DNA of 8,041 nt from Chamaesiphon sp. (GCA_020059425.1 JAGVCD010000408.1:1-8041); one strand, 5' to 3'. Shown: positions 1 through 7,460, counted from the first letter of the stretch. The notes: generated by a model not told the origin, from the sequence alone. Numbers and translations: made by a program.

Positions 1-3000
1 CAATCTTGGTCTGGTAAATCTTATGGGGAAATTGCTAATGCTTCTGACTATGACTATGGCTACATCAGAGATGTGGGAGCTCATTTATGGCAGCTTTTAA
101 GTACATCATTAGGAGAACCAGTCAAGAAGAAAAACTTAAAAGCTGTTTTATCGCAAAAATACCAGCAGTGGCAAAACTCCCATCAAATTGTTTTTAAAAA
201 CCGTCAAGACTGGGGAGAGGCGATCGATGTCTCGACCTTTTATGGAAGAACTACCGAATTAAACACGCTGACTAACTGGGTAACTAGAGACCGCTGTCGT
301 TTGGTGGCGGTTTTAGGGATGGGGGGAATGGGTAAAACCTCCTTGGTCACTAAATTTGCTCAGCAACAACAAGCGGCTTTTGACTGTGTGGTCTGGCGGT
401 CATTACTTAGCGCCCCGGCTCTCCCAGACTTGTTAACTGATCTTTTACAAAGTCTCTCACCTCAACCGATCGATCGACAAAGCTCAAATATCTCCGCTCA
501 AATCTCTGAACTACTGAAGTTATTAGAGCAGCAGCGTTGCTTAGTGATTCTAGACAATGTGGAGTCTATTTTTCAGCAGGGTACCACCGTCGGCGAATAC
601 TTAAGCGGTTATGAACAATATCAAGATTTACTCAGAAAGTTAGCAGAAGTCAGTCACCAAAGCTGTGTTATCTTAACCAGTCGTGAGCAACCTCAAGAAA
701 TTGCCATTGGGATTGGTTCGATCACATCAGTACGAGCGCTGCTACTACCGGGTGTTAGCTTGCCTGAAGGGCAAGCAATTTTTGCCGATCAAGGATTTAT
801 AGCCGTAGATGATCAAGATATCACTACAATTTTAAAACACTACGGCGGTAATCCTCTCGCTCTTAAGATTGTAGCGGCTGGTATTCAAGAAATGCTGGGT
901 GGAAATTTACAATCATTGCTGCCTCATTTACCCACTAGTTTATTGCAATTTACCGATATAAATGACATTCTCAATCGTCAACTACAAAGAATATCACCAT
1001 CAGAACAAATTGTCATGTACTGGCTGATGATTAATCGGATGCCAGTTTCACTAGATGCGCTGGCCGCAGATATTTACCCAGGTACATTGACACAACTACC
1101 TCAATTATTGCTCACTCTCCAAGCTTTAAAAAGACGCTCTTTAATCGAGTACTCTGAATCTGGTTGGTATCTCCAGCCGGTGGTTATGGAATTTATTACC
1201 GCCCATTTAATAGCTAAAGCTACTGATGAAATCATCACCGCTCAGCCTTATATCTTGTGTCACACGGCACTAATCAAGAGCCAAAGTCCTAACTATATTC
1301 GGCAAACGCAAATCCGGCTAGTTATTCAGCCTATTTTACAACTACTCAGCCATCAGCTGGGCATCAGTTCGGAATTATCTATACAGGCCATCCGCTCTTT
1401 GCTACACCAGTTACAGCAATCATCTCAGCCGTTTCCCGCTTACGCTCCTGGTAACTTGCTGAACTTATTAAAATATCTGGAGGCTGATTGGCAATATTTA
1501 GACTGTTCACAATTACCAATCTGGCAAGCCGATTTTGTGGGCAGTACCTTGCAGAATACTGATTTTAGTCAGGCGATTTTTCAAGATTGTCTGTTTATGC
1601 AGCCCTTTAGTGCTGTGTTAAATGTCATATTTAGTTCGGATGGACAGCTACTGGCCACCAGTAATGCCAATGGCGAAATTCAAATTTGGCAACTGCAAGA
1701 TAGTCAATGCTTGCAAACACTAATCGGTCACCAAAATTGGGTGAGAGGAATTTCTTTTAGTCCTAACGGACAACTACTGGTCAGCACTTCTGATGACTTG
1801 ACCATCAAGATTTGGGATGTCCAGACTGGTACAGCCCAAAAAACTATTCACAGTGACAGTTTCTCTTTGTATGCTAGTTTTAGTCCTACTGGTTATCAGT
1901 TAGCTACTACACATGTCAATGGCCACATCAAAATTTGGGATGTGGCTACTTGGCAACTCCGCCACGAATTCTTGGCTCATCAAGGTTGGGCTTGCCGAGT
2001 TCACTTTAGTCCTGATGGTCAGCAGCTAGTGAGTAGCGGTGCTGATAATTTGGTGAAGTTGTGGGATCTCAGTCAGTATCAGTGCTTGCGAGAAATGCCA
2101 GGTCATCAAGGTTGGGTGTTTGCCGTGATGTTTAGTCCCGATGGTCAAAGAATATTGAGTGCTGGTCTCGATCGCACATTACGGATTTGGGATCAGGCTA
2201 CTGGTGATTGCCAACATGTTTTGACTGGTCATACCGACTGGATTTGGTCAGCGGCTTTTAGTCCGGATGGTCAGCAGATAGCCAGTACCGGCAATGATCA
2301 GACAATTCGACTGTGGGACAGTCATAGTGGTGTTTGTCAGCAAGTGATTCCAGGGCACACCAACCGGGTGTGGTCGGTGGCCTATCATCCAGCTGGCGAT
2401 CAATTAGCCACGGGCAGTGACGATCAAACTATCCGGCTGTGGAATACTCAAGATGGCAAATGTCTCCAGGTGATTCAGGGGTGGCTCAATTGGGTGCTGT
2501 CGATCGATCTTCCAGCTGATGGTAAACAGCTAATTAGTGGCCATAACGATGGTATTGTCCGGGTTTGGAATATGGCCAGTAAAAAGTGTATGCAGGAGTT
2601 AATTGGCCATCGGCAACCAGTACGAGCTATTGCTTGTCACCCCACTTTGCCCATAGTAGCTAGTGGTAGTGACGATAAAAATATTAAGGTCTGGCAGCTG
2701 GCCGACCAGTTAGCAGTTTGCGCCTATACTATGAGTGGTCATACTGATAGCATATTAGCCGTAGACTTTAGTCCGGATGGTCGGTTGTTGGCTAGTGCCA
2801 GTGGTGACAAAACTATTCGCTTATGGCATCCGGAGCAAAATGAATGTCTAGCTTGTTTGACAGGTCATCAAGATAAGGTGCTGGACTTGGAATTTAGCTC
2901 TTGTGGTCAGTACTTGGTTACGGTGAGCGAAGATCAAACAGCCAAAATCTGGAATGTTAAAACAGAGCAGTGTATCTATAACTTTACTGGGCATACTGAT

Positions 3001-3540
3001 CGAGTTATAGCGGTGGCCTTTCATCCCGATGGCCAACAGGTCGCTAGCGCTGGTCAAGATCGCCAAATCAAGATTTGGAATTTTCGTACAAATGAAATAG
3101 TTCTAAGCATTGATTATCCGGGAGGCTGGGTGCTCGCTCTTGCCTATAGTCCTTGTGGTCGCTGGCTCGTTAATGGCGGTAACGATCATAAGGTGTGTGT
3201 GTGGGATGCAGCGACGGGTGAATGTCTACATTCCATTGCAAAACACACTGACTGGGTGTGGGATATCGCGATTCATCCGATCAATGGCAGTATCATCAGT
3301 GCTGGAGCTGATGAAATGATCTATTTCTGGAAAGAAAAAACCCGAGAATTTCAAACATCTTTGCGTGTAGATCGCCCTTATGAAAATATGAACATCACCG
3401 CAGTAAAAGGTTTAACCCTTGCCCAGAAAAACAACTTGAAAAAATTAGGAGCAGTGGAAATTCCCACCACTGCAGATCAAGAGGATAGCAAATTACTACC
3501 TATTAACTTCCGGAAAAATAAAGAGCGTTTCGCTAATTAA
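1..3540 (+). CDS. NB-ARC STAND NTPase with 14 WD40 repeats (5' partial)
   Basis: Probable sensor/scaffold ATPase of the STAND class: the NB-ARC module binds ATP or ADP and the C-terminal beta-propellers bind an unknown ligand or partner. The frame is open from base 1, so the GTG at 73 cuts through a domain and is not the start. Numbering codons from base 1: residues 1-50 resemble the helix-turn-helix-like N-terminal module common in cyanobacterial STAND proteins (YGEIA, DVGAHLWQLLS). Walker A GMGGMGKTS is at 106-114, Walker B LVILDN at 181-186, a sensor-like TSRE at 226-229, and GGNPLAL at 282-288. A winged-helix region with LQPVV is at 391-395. A pentapeptide-like linker (WQADF, LQNTDF) precedes the WD40 array at about 535-1115. 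A C-terminal tail (RPYENMNI, AQKNNLKKLGA) is, from memory, common in cyanobacterial WD40 proteins. The stop is TAA at 3538. I estimate that 30-50 N-terminal residues are missing. The family is clear; ligand and output are unknown. Confidence 0.93.
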   Translation, partial: QSWSGKSYGEIANASDYDYGYIRDVGAHLWQLLSTSLGEPVKKKNLKAVLSQKYQQWQNSHQIVFKNRQDWGEAIDVSTFYGRTTELNTLTNWVTRDRCRLVAVLGMGGMGKTSLVTKFAQQQQAAFDCVVWRSLLSAPALPDLLTDLLQSLSPQPIDRQSSNISAQISELLKLLEQQRCLVILDNVESIFQQGTTVGEYLSGYEQYQDLLRKLAEVSHQSCVILTSREQPQEIAIGIGSITSVRALLLPGVSLPEGQAIFADQGFIAVDDQDITTILKHYGGNPLALKIVAAGIQEMLGGNLQSLLPHLPTSLLQFTDINDILNRQLQRISPSEQIVMYWLMINRMPVSLDALAADIYPGTLTQLPQLLLTLQALKRRSLIEYSESGWYLQPVVMEFITAHLIAKATDEIITAQPYILCHTALIKSQSPNYIRQTQIRLVIQPILQLLSHQLGISSELSIQAIRSLLHQLQQSSQPFPAYAPGNLLNLLKYLEADWQYLDCSQLPIWQADFVGSTLQNTDFSQAIFQDCLFMQPFSAVLNVIFSSDGQLLATSNANGEIQIWQLQDSQCLQTLIGHQNWVRGISFSPNGQLLVSTSDDLTIKIWDVQTGTAQKTIHSDSFSLYASFSPTGYQLATTHVNGHIKIWDVATWQLRHEFLAHQGWACRVHFSPDGQQLVSSGADNLVKLWDLSQYQCLREMPGHQGWVFAVMFSPDGQRILSAGLDRTLRIWDQATGDCQHVLTGHTDWIWSAAFSPDGQQIASTGNDQTIRLWDSHSGVCQQVIPGHTNRVWSVAYHPAGDQLATGSDDQTIRLWNTQDGKCLQVIQGWLNWVLSIDLPADGKQLISGHNDGIVRVWNMASKKCMQELIGHRQPVRAIACHPTLPIVASGSDDKNIKVWQLADQLAVCAYTMSGHTDSILAVDFSPDGRLLASASGDKTIRLWHPEQNECLACLTGHQDKVLDLEFSSCGQYLVTVSEDQTAKIWNVKTEQCIYNFTGHTDRVIAVAFHPDGQQVASAGQDRQIKIWNFRTNEIVLSIDYPGGWVLALAYSPCGRWLVNGGNDHKVCVWDAATGECLHSIAKHTDWVWDIAIHPINGSIISAGADEMIYFWKEKTREFQTSLRVDRPYENMNITAVKGLTLAQKNNLKKLGAVEIPTTADQEDSKLLPINFRKNKERFAN
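1603..3345 (+). repeat. Array of 14 WD40 repeats (two predicted 7-blade propellers)
   Basis: Fourteen in-frame units follow one another with a period of 126 bases (42 residues) in most units. Unit starts are about 1603, 1732, 1858, 1981, 2107, 2233, 2359, 2485, 2611, 2743, 2869, 2995, 3121 and 3247. Unit 3 has 41 residues and unit 9 has 44. Most show FSPDG-like turns, a D-x-T-I-(R/K)-(L/I)-W strand, and a GH dipeptide opening the next blade. Deviations: unit 2 ends in SD, unit 3 in AH, unit 7 in GW, unit 12 in YP and unit 13 in KH instead of GH. Fourteen units fit two seven-bladed propellers. Codons differ between units even where the protein matches (the Pro-Asp pair in FSPDG is cctgat, cccgat or ccggat), so the array does not look freshly duplicated. 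Confidence 0.92.
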
Positions 3541-3576
3541 GGTTTGCGTCAAGTCAGTATTTTATTTACTATAACT

Positions 3577-6219
3577 ATGAACACAGTAGCATCAGACTCA
3601 TCGTTGCCAGTATCTTTTCTTCCAAAATCAATCAACGAAACTATCATTCCCGATCAAGAGGTAGAAAAACGGATAGCAGCCATTGATAAAAGACGGCACG
3701 AACACGATGATCAAGTTCTCAACTGGGATATTTGCTTTTATCTCACTCCGGCAGAAATTGCTTACATTCCTGAAGTGATTAAGCTTCAGCATCTCGGCAC
3801 CGAGAAACTCGACAAACAGCCTCTACGGGGTATGCTTCTCACCTTTACTAGTGCGAAATTACAGCTTTATCAAACAGATTGGATCGCACAGATTCCGGGG
3901 GACAGCGATCTAACTCGGGGGTTGAAAAAAAAATTATCACTATCTAGTCAGCTCCCGCTGGACATTCCCGGCTATGTGTTTCATGCCGCACCAGTCACCC
4001 CTAGAATTGACGATAACTTAGGGCAGTTTAATCAGGGCGATCGGATGATTTTTAATGGTGATGGCATGATCTATCGCCTAAATTTTGAGAATGGTCAGCC
4101 CCATCTCAAAACTCGGCTGATGAAAACTCCTTGTTACTATGCCGATTTAGCGACTCAAATTCTTCCCGAATATAGTGGAGGTCTGTGGCCTTTTTTGGAT
4201 GGGGGTATGGTACGTACCAGTCTACTACTGGGATCGCGTAGTCAGGCCAACACCGCTTTTGTTGTCACCAAAGATCAGCTGATTGTGACCTTTGATGGTG
4301 CTCGTCCCACAATCATTGACCCGGATTCACTAGAAATTTTGGATACTATCGGTCGATCGAATGAATGGCTAGGGCTAATTCCCAACTTTCTCATTCCTCG
4401 TCCCTTGGAGCAGATGTTTGAGCCTTATTCGACTAATGCTCACCCGGTTTACGACCACTCCTTACCACCCGAGCATCCCGATACCCAAAATTTTTATGCC
4501 GTAAATTATTCTCAGGGTCTCACCCTGTTGAACGTAGTCAGTCGTTTTCGGAAATGGTTACTCACCAGTTTTGGTCGTCAAGGTCGGGTTTTGACATTTC
4601 CCTTTGGTGGTTTTACTGATATCGTGCGCTATCATCCAAAAAAGCCTCTAGATCGCTGGCGGCTTTATTTACCAGGCAATGAACCGGTGATCGTGGAGCA
4701 GGCTGCTCACCAAATGGCCTTAACCGAGGATTATATTCTGGTGGGCGACATTGCCTTTGAGTTAGAAACCGCCCAAATTTTTGCTCCTTTTTGGTTCGGC
4801 AACATTCGTGCCCGGATCCGCCAGCTTCGGAAAAATCATCAACTGCTCAGCAAATTAACTACTTTTCCCTTACGTATTGGCACCTGGCTATCCACCATAT
4901 TTTTTAAGATTGTATTGCCGCTCTCTCATGCTGATATTTATCTGGTGCGGCGGGCTGATTTACAGAAGGAGCAATCTGGTTTAAGCGATCGACCGGGCTT
5001 TTTCAAACTACCAGCTCCGCTGATGGCGATCAAAATCACTCTTCCCCGGGAAGTTGCCCATTTTGTAGTTGATTACCAAAACCCTGATGGCATTATTACC
5101 TTGAATGCTACGCATAATGTAGGTTGGGATGTCACCGAGTGGATTGGAGAATTTGATCAATCGATTCATGAAAAAAATCTGTGGCAACAGCTAGACAGGT
5201 GGATTAACCATAGACTTTTTCAGACCATTGATCTGTTAAAGCCTCTCTTTCAGGGCAAATCAACTCCCAGCACCAACAAAATTTACAATTTTATCGATCG
5301 CTATCAAAGTCTCTTAATCACTGAAGATCTTCCCGATCGACGGAAGAATCTGAACAAAAAAGATTTAATTGGCATGTCCGCCAGCCCAGTAGATCTAAAT
5401 GTCCTGGCTCGTTACCAAATTGATGGTCAGACAGGCACAATTTTAAAATCCACCTTTTTAAGTGAACCCGGTACTAAAGAAACGGAAGGTGGTCGCAATA
5501 CTTGGTCGCCTTCCGTAAATACCTCTCGTAACTTACAGCGCGATCAGGCTACCGAAACAGTTTCCATTATCAAAAATTTATACTGGATGTCCTGGGGACA
5601 TTCCTGGGAAATGGTGCCCAAAAGAATTTATTTGGCCTATAAAAATCGCAATGTGCGCACTATTCCGATCGAAGCGATGGATGCGATCGATACCGATAAA
5701 CCCATGACTCTACTGCGATTAGATACGGAGCAGATGTCGATCGTTGATTCTTTTGAGTTTCCGATCGGCTATTTTGTGCGTGCCCCGCAGTTTATTCCTA
5801 GCTCTGATCCTTGTCCTGATGGCTTGGATCCCAGTATTCATGGTTATCTGTGTTGTGCGGTTTTAGCTGATGATCACCAAAATTTGGCTCGCGATGAATT
5901 TTGGATATTTCATGCTGACGACCTGAAGAACAAGCCCATCTATCGTTTGAGCCACCCTGATGTCAACCTAGGACTAATGATTCATAGTACCTGGCTCCCG
6001 CCAGAACATATGCAAGCTGCCCAAGCCAAATATTCTGCTGATCAACGTGCCGAGATGCGCCGCCACTTTATAGAAAGTGACTATCAAGAATTTGCTGCCC
6101 AACATATCTGTAAACGAGTCAATCGGCTTTATCAAGAAGTGATCGCTGAGTATTTTATTCCACAAATTTCTGAAAAAAAAACCCGGGAGGCTCTGATGCA
6201 AAAAAGAGATGGCAACTAA
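3577..6219 (+). CDS. Large carotenoid oxygenase (CCD/RPE65) family protein
   Basis: Probable non-heme Fe(II) dioxygenase cleaving double bonds in carotenoids, apocarotenoids or related substrates. From the ATG at 3577 it has 880 residues, against about 490 for the Synechocystis apocarotenoid oxygenase (ACO). Family motifs in order: MIFNGDGMIYRL, a TRLMKTPCYY segment, NTAFVVTKDQLIVTFD, then four candidate iron ligands: His289 (NAHPVYD), His378 (AHQMALTEDY), His513 (NATHNVGWD) and His803 (MIHSTWLP; His793 is an alternative for the last). A hydrophobic stretch near 438-456 (WLSTIFFKIVLPL) could help membrane contact. About 75 charged, helix-like residues follow the last His. An in-frame TTG at 3544 would add 11 residues; ATG is preferred, though no clear Shine-Dalgarno precedes it. 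It lies 36 bases after the STAND gene on the same strand, so co-transcription is plausible. The family is well supported; substrate and activity are unknown. Confidence 0.88.
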   Translation: MNTVASDSSLPVSFLPKSINETIIPDQEVEKRIAAIDKRRHEHDDQVLNWDICFYLTPAEIAYIPEVIKLQHLGTEKLDKQPLRGMLLTFTSAKLQLYQTDWIAQIPGDSDLTRGLKKKLSLSSQLPLDIPGYVFHAAPVTPRIDDNLGQFNQGDRMIFNGDGMIYRLNFENGQPHLKTRLMKTPCYYADLATQILPEYSGGLWPFLDGGMVRTSLLLGSRSQANTAFVVTKDQLIVTFDGARPTIIDPDSLEILDTIGRSNEWLGLIPNFLIPRPLEQMFEPYSTNAHPVYDHSLPPEHPDTQNFYAVNYSQGLTLLNVVSRFRKWLLTSFGRQGRVLTFPFGGFTDIVRYHPKKPLDRWRLYLPGNEPVIVEQAAHQMALTEDYILVGDIAFELETAQIFAPFWFGNIRARIRQLRKNHQLLSKLTTFPLRIGTWLSTIFFKIVLPLSHADIYLVRRADLQKEQSGLSDRPGFFKLPAPLMAIKITLPREVAHFVVDYQNPDGIITLNATHNVGWDVTEWIGEFDQSIHEKNLWQQLDRWINHRLFQTIDLLKPLFQGKSTPSTNKIYNFIDRYQSLLITEDLPDRRKNLNKKDLIGMSASPVDLNVLARYQIDGQTGTILKSTFLSEPGTKETEGGRNTWSPSVNTSRNLQRDQATETVSIIKNLYWMSWGHSWEMVPKRIYLAYKNRNVRTIPIEAMDAIDTDKPMTLLRLDTEQMSIVDSFEFPIGYFVRAPQFIPSSDPCPDGLDPSIHGYLCCAVLADDHQNLARDEFWIFHADDLKNKPIYRLSHPDVNLGLMIHSTWLPPEHMQAAQAKYSADQRAEMRRHFIESDYQEFAAQHICKRVNRLYQEVIAEYFIPQISEKKTREALMQKRDGN

Positions 6220-6246
6220 ATATTAACAATATGCCAATTAACATTC

Positions 6247-6275
6247 TGAAGAGTTGTCTCTTTGATTATTTTTTT
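6247..6275 (+). terminator. Weak candidate terminator after the oxygenase gene
   Basis: A short inverted repeat, AAGAG (6249-6253) and CTCTT (6258-6262) around a TTGT loop, can be extended by two G-T wobbles. It is followed closely by a T-rich run ending in seven Ts. It sits about 30 bases after the oxygenase stop, where a terminator is expected. The stem is short and AT-rich, so this is only a candidate. Confidence 0.35.
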
Positions 6276-6408
6276 CCAATTTTTCTTCGGACATAAATTA
6301 CTCTCAACCCCAATAATACAAAACTGAGCTAACTAGTCCAGATCAATTTCGCTACCGGACATATGACTGCTGTTACATTTCGTTAGCTTTTTCGCCCCGC
6401 AAATTGGG

Positions 6409-6414
6409 TAAAAT
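6409..6414 (+). promoter_or_regulatory. Possible -10 element of the psaI promoter
   Basis: TAAAAT lies about 37 bases before the psaI start, which would give a leader of roughly 30 bases. No good -35 box is seen 16-18 bases upstream; that area reads GCTTTT. This is a weak call based on position and the hexamer alone. Confidence 0.25.
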
Positions 6415-6436
6415 CAGCATGGTAATTGATATTCAT

Positions 6437-6441
6437 AAGGA
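6437..6441 (+). promoter_or_regulatory. Ribosome binding site of psaI
   Basis: AAGGA is followed by a 9-base spacer and the ATG at 6451. It supports that start over the out-of-frame ATG at 6419, which has no such motif. Confidence 0.7.
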
Positions 6442-6450
6442 AATTGAAAT

Positions 6451-6564
6451 ATGGTAGCTTCTTTTCTTCCCCAAATTTTAGTGCCTTTAGTGGGTCTAGT
6501 TTTTCCCGCTTTAGCAATGGCATTCCTCTTCTTGTACATCGAACGCGAAGACTCAGCGGCATAA
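6451..6564 (+). CDS. psaI: Photosystem I reaction center subunit VIII (PsaI)
   Basis: A 37-residue single-helix thylakoid membrane protein of photosystem I, positioned beside PsaL and involved in trimer organisation in cyanobacteria. The protein starts [15 protein letters not shown], runs through one hydrophobic helix (about residues 8-30, with [12 protein letters not shown]) and ends in the charged tail EREDSAA. The [11 protein letters not shown] core closely matches plastid PsaI as I remember it, and the [10 protein letters not shown] end matches filamentous cyanobacterial PsaI. An AAGGA site supports the start. It stands alone: no psaL lies next to it in the window, although psaI is paired with psaL in several cyanobacteria. 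It converges on psbJ, and a strong hairpin follows 21 bases after its stop. Confidence 0.93.
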   Translation: MVASFLPQILVPLVGLVFPALAMAFLFLYIEREDSAA

Positions 6565-6585
6565 GTCGTTATCAGTCGTGCGGCT

Positions 6586-6621
6586 ACAAAAAAAACTGGG
6601 TATTTACCCAGTTTTTTTTGT
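6586..6621. terminator. Bidirectional intrinsic terminator between psaI and psbJ
   Basis: A perfect inverted repeat: 16-base arms at 6586-6601 and 6606-6621 flank the loop ATTT. Each arm has a CTGGGT/ACCCAG core and an outer run of eight A or T, so both transcripts end in a hairpin with a U-tract. It starts 21 bases after the psaI stop and 28 bases after the psbJ stop on the other strand, as expected for a terminator shared by convergent units. Confidence 0.93.
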
Positions 6622-6649
6622 GTCAGACTTTTTAGGATGGTAATTCGAC

Positions 6650-6769
6650 CTACATCGAAGATCCCAATCCAGCATAAGCGCCATAAAAGAACAGACTTAC
6701 AACACCAATTACCCCAAAGCCAGCAACAGTGCCGACTAACCATAACGGAATTCTTCCTGGTTCAGACAT
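6650..6769 (-). CDS. psbJ: Photosystem II reaction center protein J (PsbJ)
   Basis: A 39-residue single-helix subunit of photosystem II beside cytochrome b559, linked to assembly and electron flow on the acceptor side. The protein begins [14 protein letters not shown] and ends [10 protein letters not shown], with a glycine-rich helix between; length and sequence match the family. The ATG at 6769 is preceded by GGAG (6783-6780) with a 10-base spacer. It is the last gene of the cluster, 48 bases after psbL, and is followed by the shared hairpin terminator. Confidence 0.97.
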   Translation of the reverse strand: MSEPGRIPLWLVGTVAGFGVIGVVSLFFYGAYAGLGSSM

Positions 6770-6817
6770 GACTTAATTTCTCCAAAACGGACTTTTTTAT
6801 ACGAATCAAACTGTCAA

Positions 6818-6937
6818 CTAGTTAAAGAAATAGCTAGTGAACAGGATGCCAAGGGTGAAAACCAAAAGCAAGCCCAAGAACAGAGAAGATCTGTTCAATT
6901 CAACGGGCTGGCTATTGGGATTAGGATTACGTTCCAT
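6818..6937 (-). CDS. psbL: Photosystem II reaction center protein L (PsbL)
   Basis: A 39-residue single-helix photosystem II subunit at the monomer interface, needed for normal acceptor-side (QA) function. The N-terminus [16 protein letters not shown] and the C-terminal end TSYFFN are typical, and the length is normal. The start ATG at 6937 lies 25 bases after the psbF stop; only a weak TAGG precedes it as a ribosome site, so translation may be coupled to psbF. Confidence 0.97.
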   Translation of the reverse strand: MERNPNPNSQPVELNRSSLFLGLLLVFTLGILFTSYFFN

Positions 6938-6962
6938 GTGCTATACCTACTCTTTAAATAAC

Positions 6963-7094
6963 CTATCTTTGAATAAACTGCATGGCAGCAATTGCGCCAA
7001 TAAAAAATACAGTGGGTACACCCAAAGAATGGATTGCCAACCATCGGACTGTAAAAATCGGGTAAGAAATAGGTTCGTTGCTACCGCTTTCCAT
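6963..7094 (-). CDS. psbF: Cytochrome b559 subunit beta (PsbF)
   Basis: A 43-residue single-helix protein that pairs with PsbE to bind the heme of cytochrome b559 in photosystem II. His22 in [11 protein letters not shown] is the expected axial heme ligand. The helix continues through [12 protein letters not shown], and the end at QR is typical. AGGAG (7104-7100) sits only 5 bases before the ATG, a strong though close ribosome site. The gene follows psbE after 20 bases. Confidence 0.97.
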   Translation of the reverse strand: MESGSNEPISYPIFTVRWLAIHSLGVPTVFFIGAIAAMQFIQR

Positions 7095-7114
7095 AAGTTC
7101 TCCTCTACTAAAAA

Positions 7115-7366
7115 TTACTTAATAAATTTGTCAATCTGACTTTTCGACTCAAAGCGATCGGAGACGATCGGCAACTCTTGCTGACGATTTTGGTTAAAGT
7201 ATTCGTTAGGACGAGGGGTACCAAAGGCATCGTAGGCCAAGCCAGTGGCTACAAACAACCAACCTGCTACAAAAAGAGCTGGAATGGTCAGGCTATGGAT
7301 TACCCAATAGCGAATACTAGTAACAATGTCAGAAAATGGCCGTTCGCCAGTACTTCCTCCAGACAT
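7115..7366 (-). CDS. psbE: Cytochrome b559 subunit alpha (PsbE)
   Basis: An 83-residue protein forming cytochrome b559 with PsbF; required for photosystem II assembly and implicated in photoprotective electron transfer. His24 in [11 protein letters not shown] is the expected heme ligand. One membrane helix (about 18-42) is followed by a lumenal tail including [10 protein letters not shown] and ELPIVSDRF. The length is standard. The start is supported by AGGAGA (7379-7374) with a 7-base spacer. It is the first gene of the psbEFLJ cluster. Confidence 0.98.
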   Translation of the reverse strand: MSGGSTGERPFSDIVTSIRYWVIHSLTIPALFVAGWLFVATGLAYDAFGTPRPNEYFNQNRQQELPIVSDRFESKSQIDKFIK

Positions 7367-7373
7367 AGAATTT

Positions 7374-7379
7374 TCTCCT
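7374..7379 (-). promoter_or_regulatory. Ribosome binding site of psbE
   Basis: AGGAGA on the minus strand, 7 bases before the psbE ATG at 7366. It fixes the start of the first cluster gene. Confidence 0.8.
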
Positions 7380-7409
7380 ATATATATTATTAAAATCTGC
7401 TAACGACTA

Positions 7410-7440
7410 ATTTTACATGATCTATCGGTTAGTGGGTAAA
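7410..7440 (-). promoter_or_regulatory. Candidate promoter of the psbEFLJ cluster
   Basis: In the 94-base gap upstream of psbE, the minus strand has TAAAAT (7415-7410) preceded by a TG dinucleotide, and TTTACC (7440-7435) 19 bases further upstream as a poor -35 match. This would start transcription roughly 40 bases before psbE. The spacing is long and the -35 weak; an alternative -10 lies in the TAATAATATATA stretch nearer the gene. Confidence 0.35.
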
Positions 7441-7460
7441 CTCTTGGCCAGATTCACTTA

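Larger units (their letters stand above)
6220..6450. other. Intergenic region between the oxygenase gene and psaI
   Basis: About 230 AT-rich bases with no gene I can support on either strand. It holds the weak terminator candidate near 6247, a possible -10 element at 6409-6414 and the psaI ribosome binding site at 6437-6441. GTCC (6339-6342) and GGAC (6357-6360) are four-base complements only and do not make a convincing structure. I see no tRNA, riboswitch or direct repeat here. Confidence 0.6.

Noticed and set aside
73..75. GTG at 73 as the start of the NB-ARC/WD40 gene
   Set aside because: The frame is open to base 1 and the upstream codons continue the same N-terminal module, so the gene begins outside the window.
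2848..3319. Short open frames on both strands inside the WD40 array (2848-3066 minus, 3110-3319 plus)
   Set aside because: They are alternative frames of the repeat coding sequence and carry no independent signal.
1603..3345. The 126-base periodicity as a CRISPR or non-coding tandem repeat
   Set aside because: The periodicity is in frame, diverges at synonymous sites and fully matches WD40 repeats.
5974..6201. 75-residue minus-strand open frame at the end of the oxygenase gene
   Set aside because: It is antisense to the conserved His803 region and C-terminal tail; no family resemblance.
6419..6457. 12-codon upstream reading frame overlapping the psaI start
   Set aside because: It has no ribosome site and its ATG lies within a few bases of the possible -10 element, so it is probably not in the mRNA or not translated.
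6426..6635. 69-residue plus-strand open frame overlapping psaI
   Set aside because: It is a different frame of the psaI region and reads through the terminator hairpin.
6414..6743. 109-residue minus-strand open frame over psaI and the hairpin
   Set aside because: It runs antisense to psaI, crosses the terminator and overlaps psbJ in another frame; the protein has no recognisable features.
6837..7139. 100-residue plus-strand open frame opposite psbL and psbF
   Set aside because: It is antisense to two clearly recognisable genes and resembles no family I know.
7178..7393. 71-residue plus-strand open frame opposite psbE
   Set aside because: It is antisense to psbE, with no motif or convincing ribosome site.
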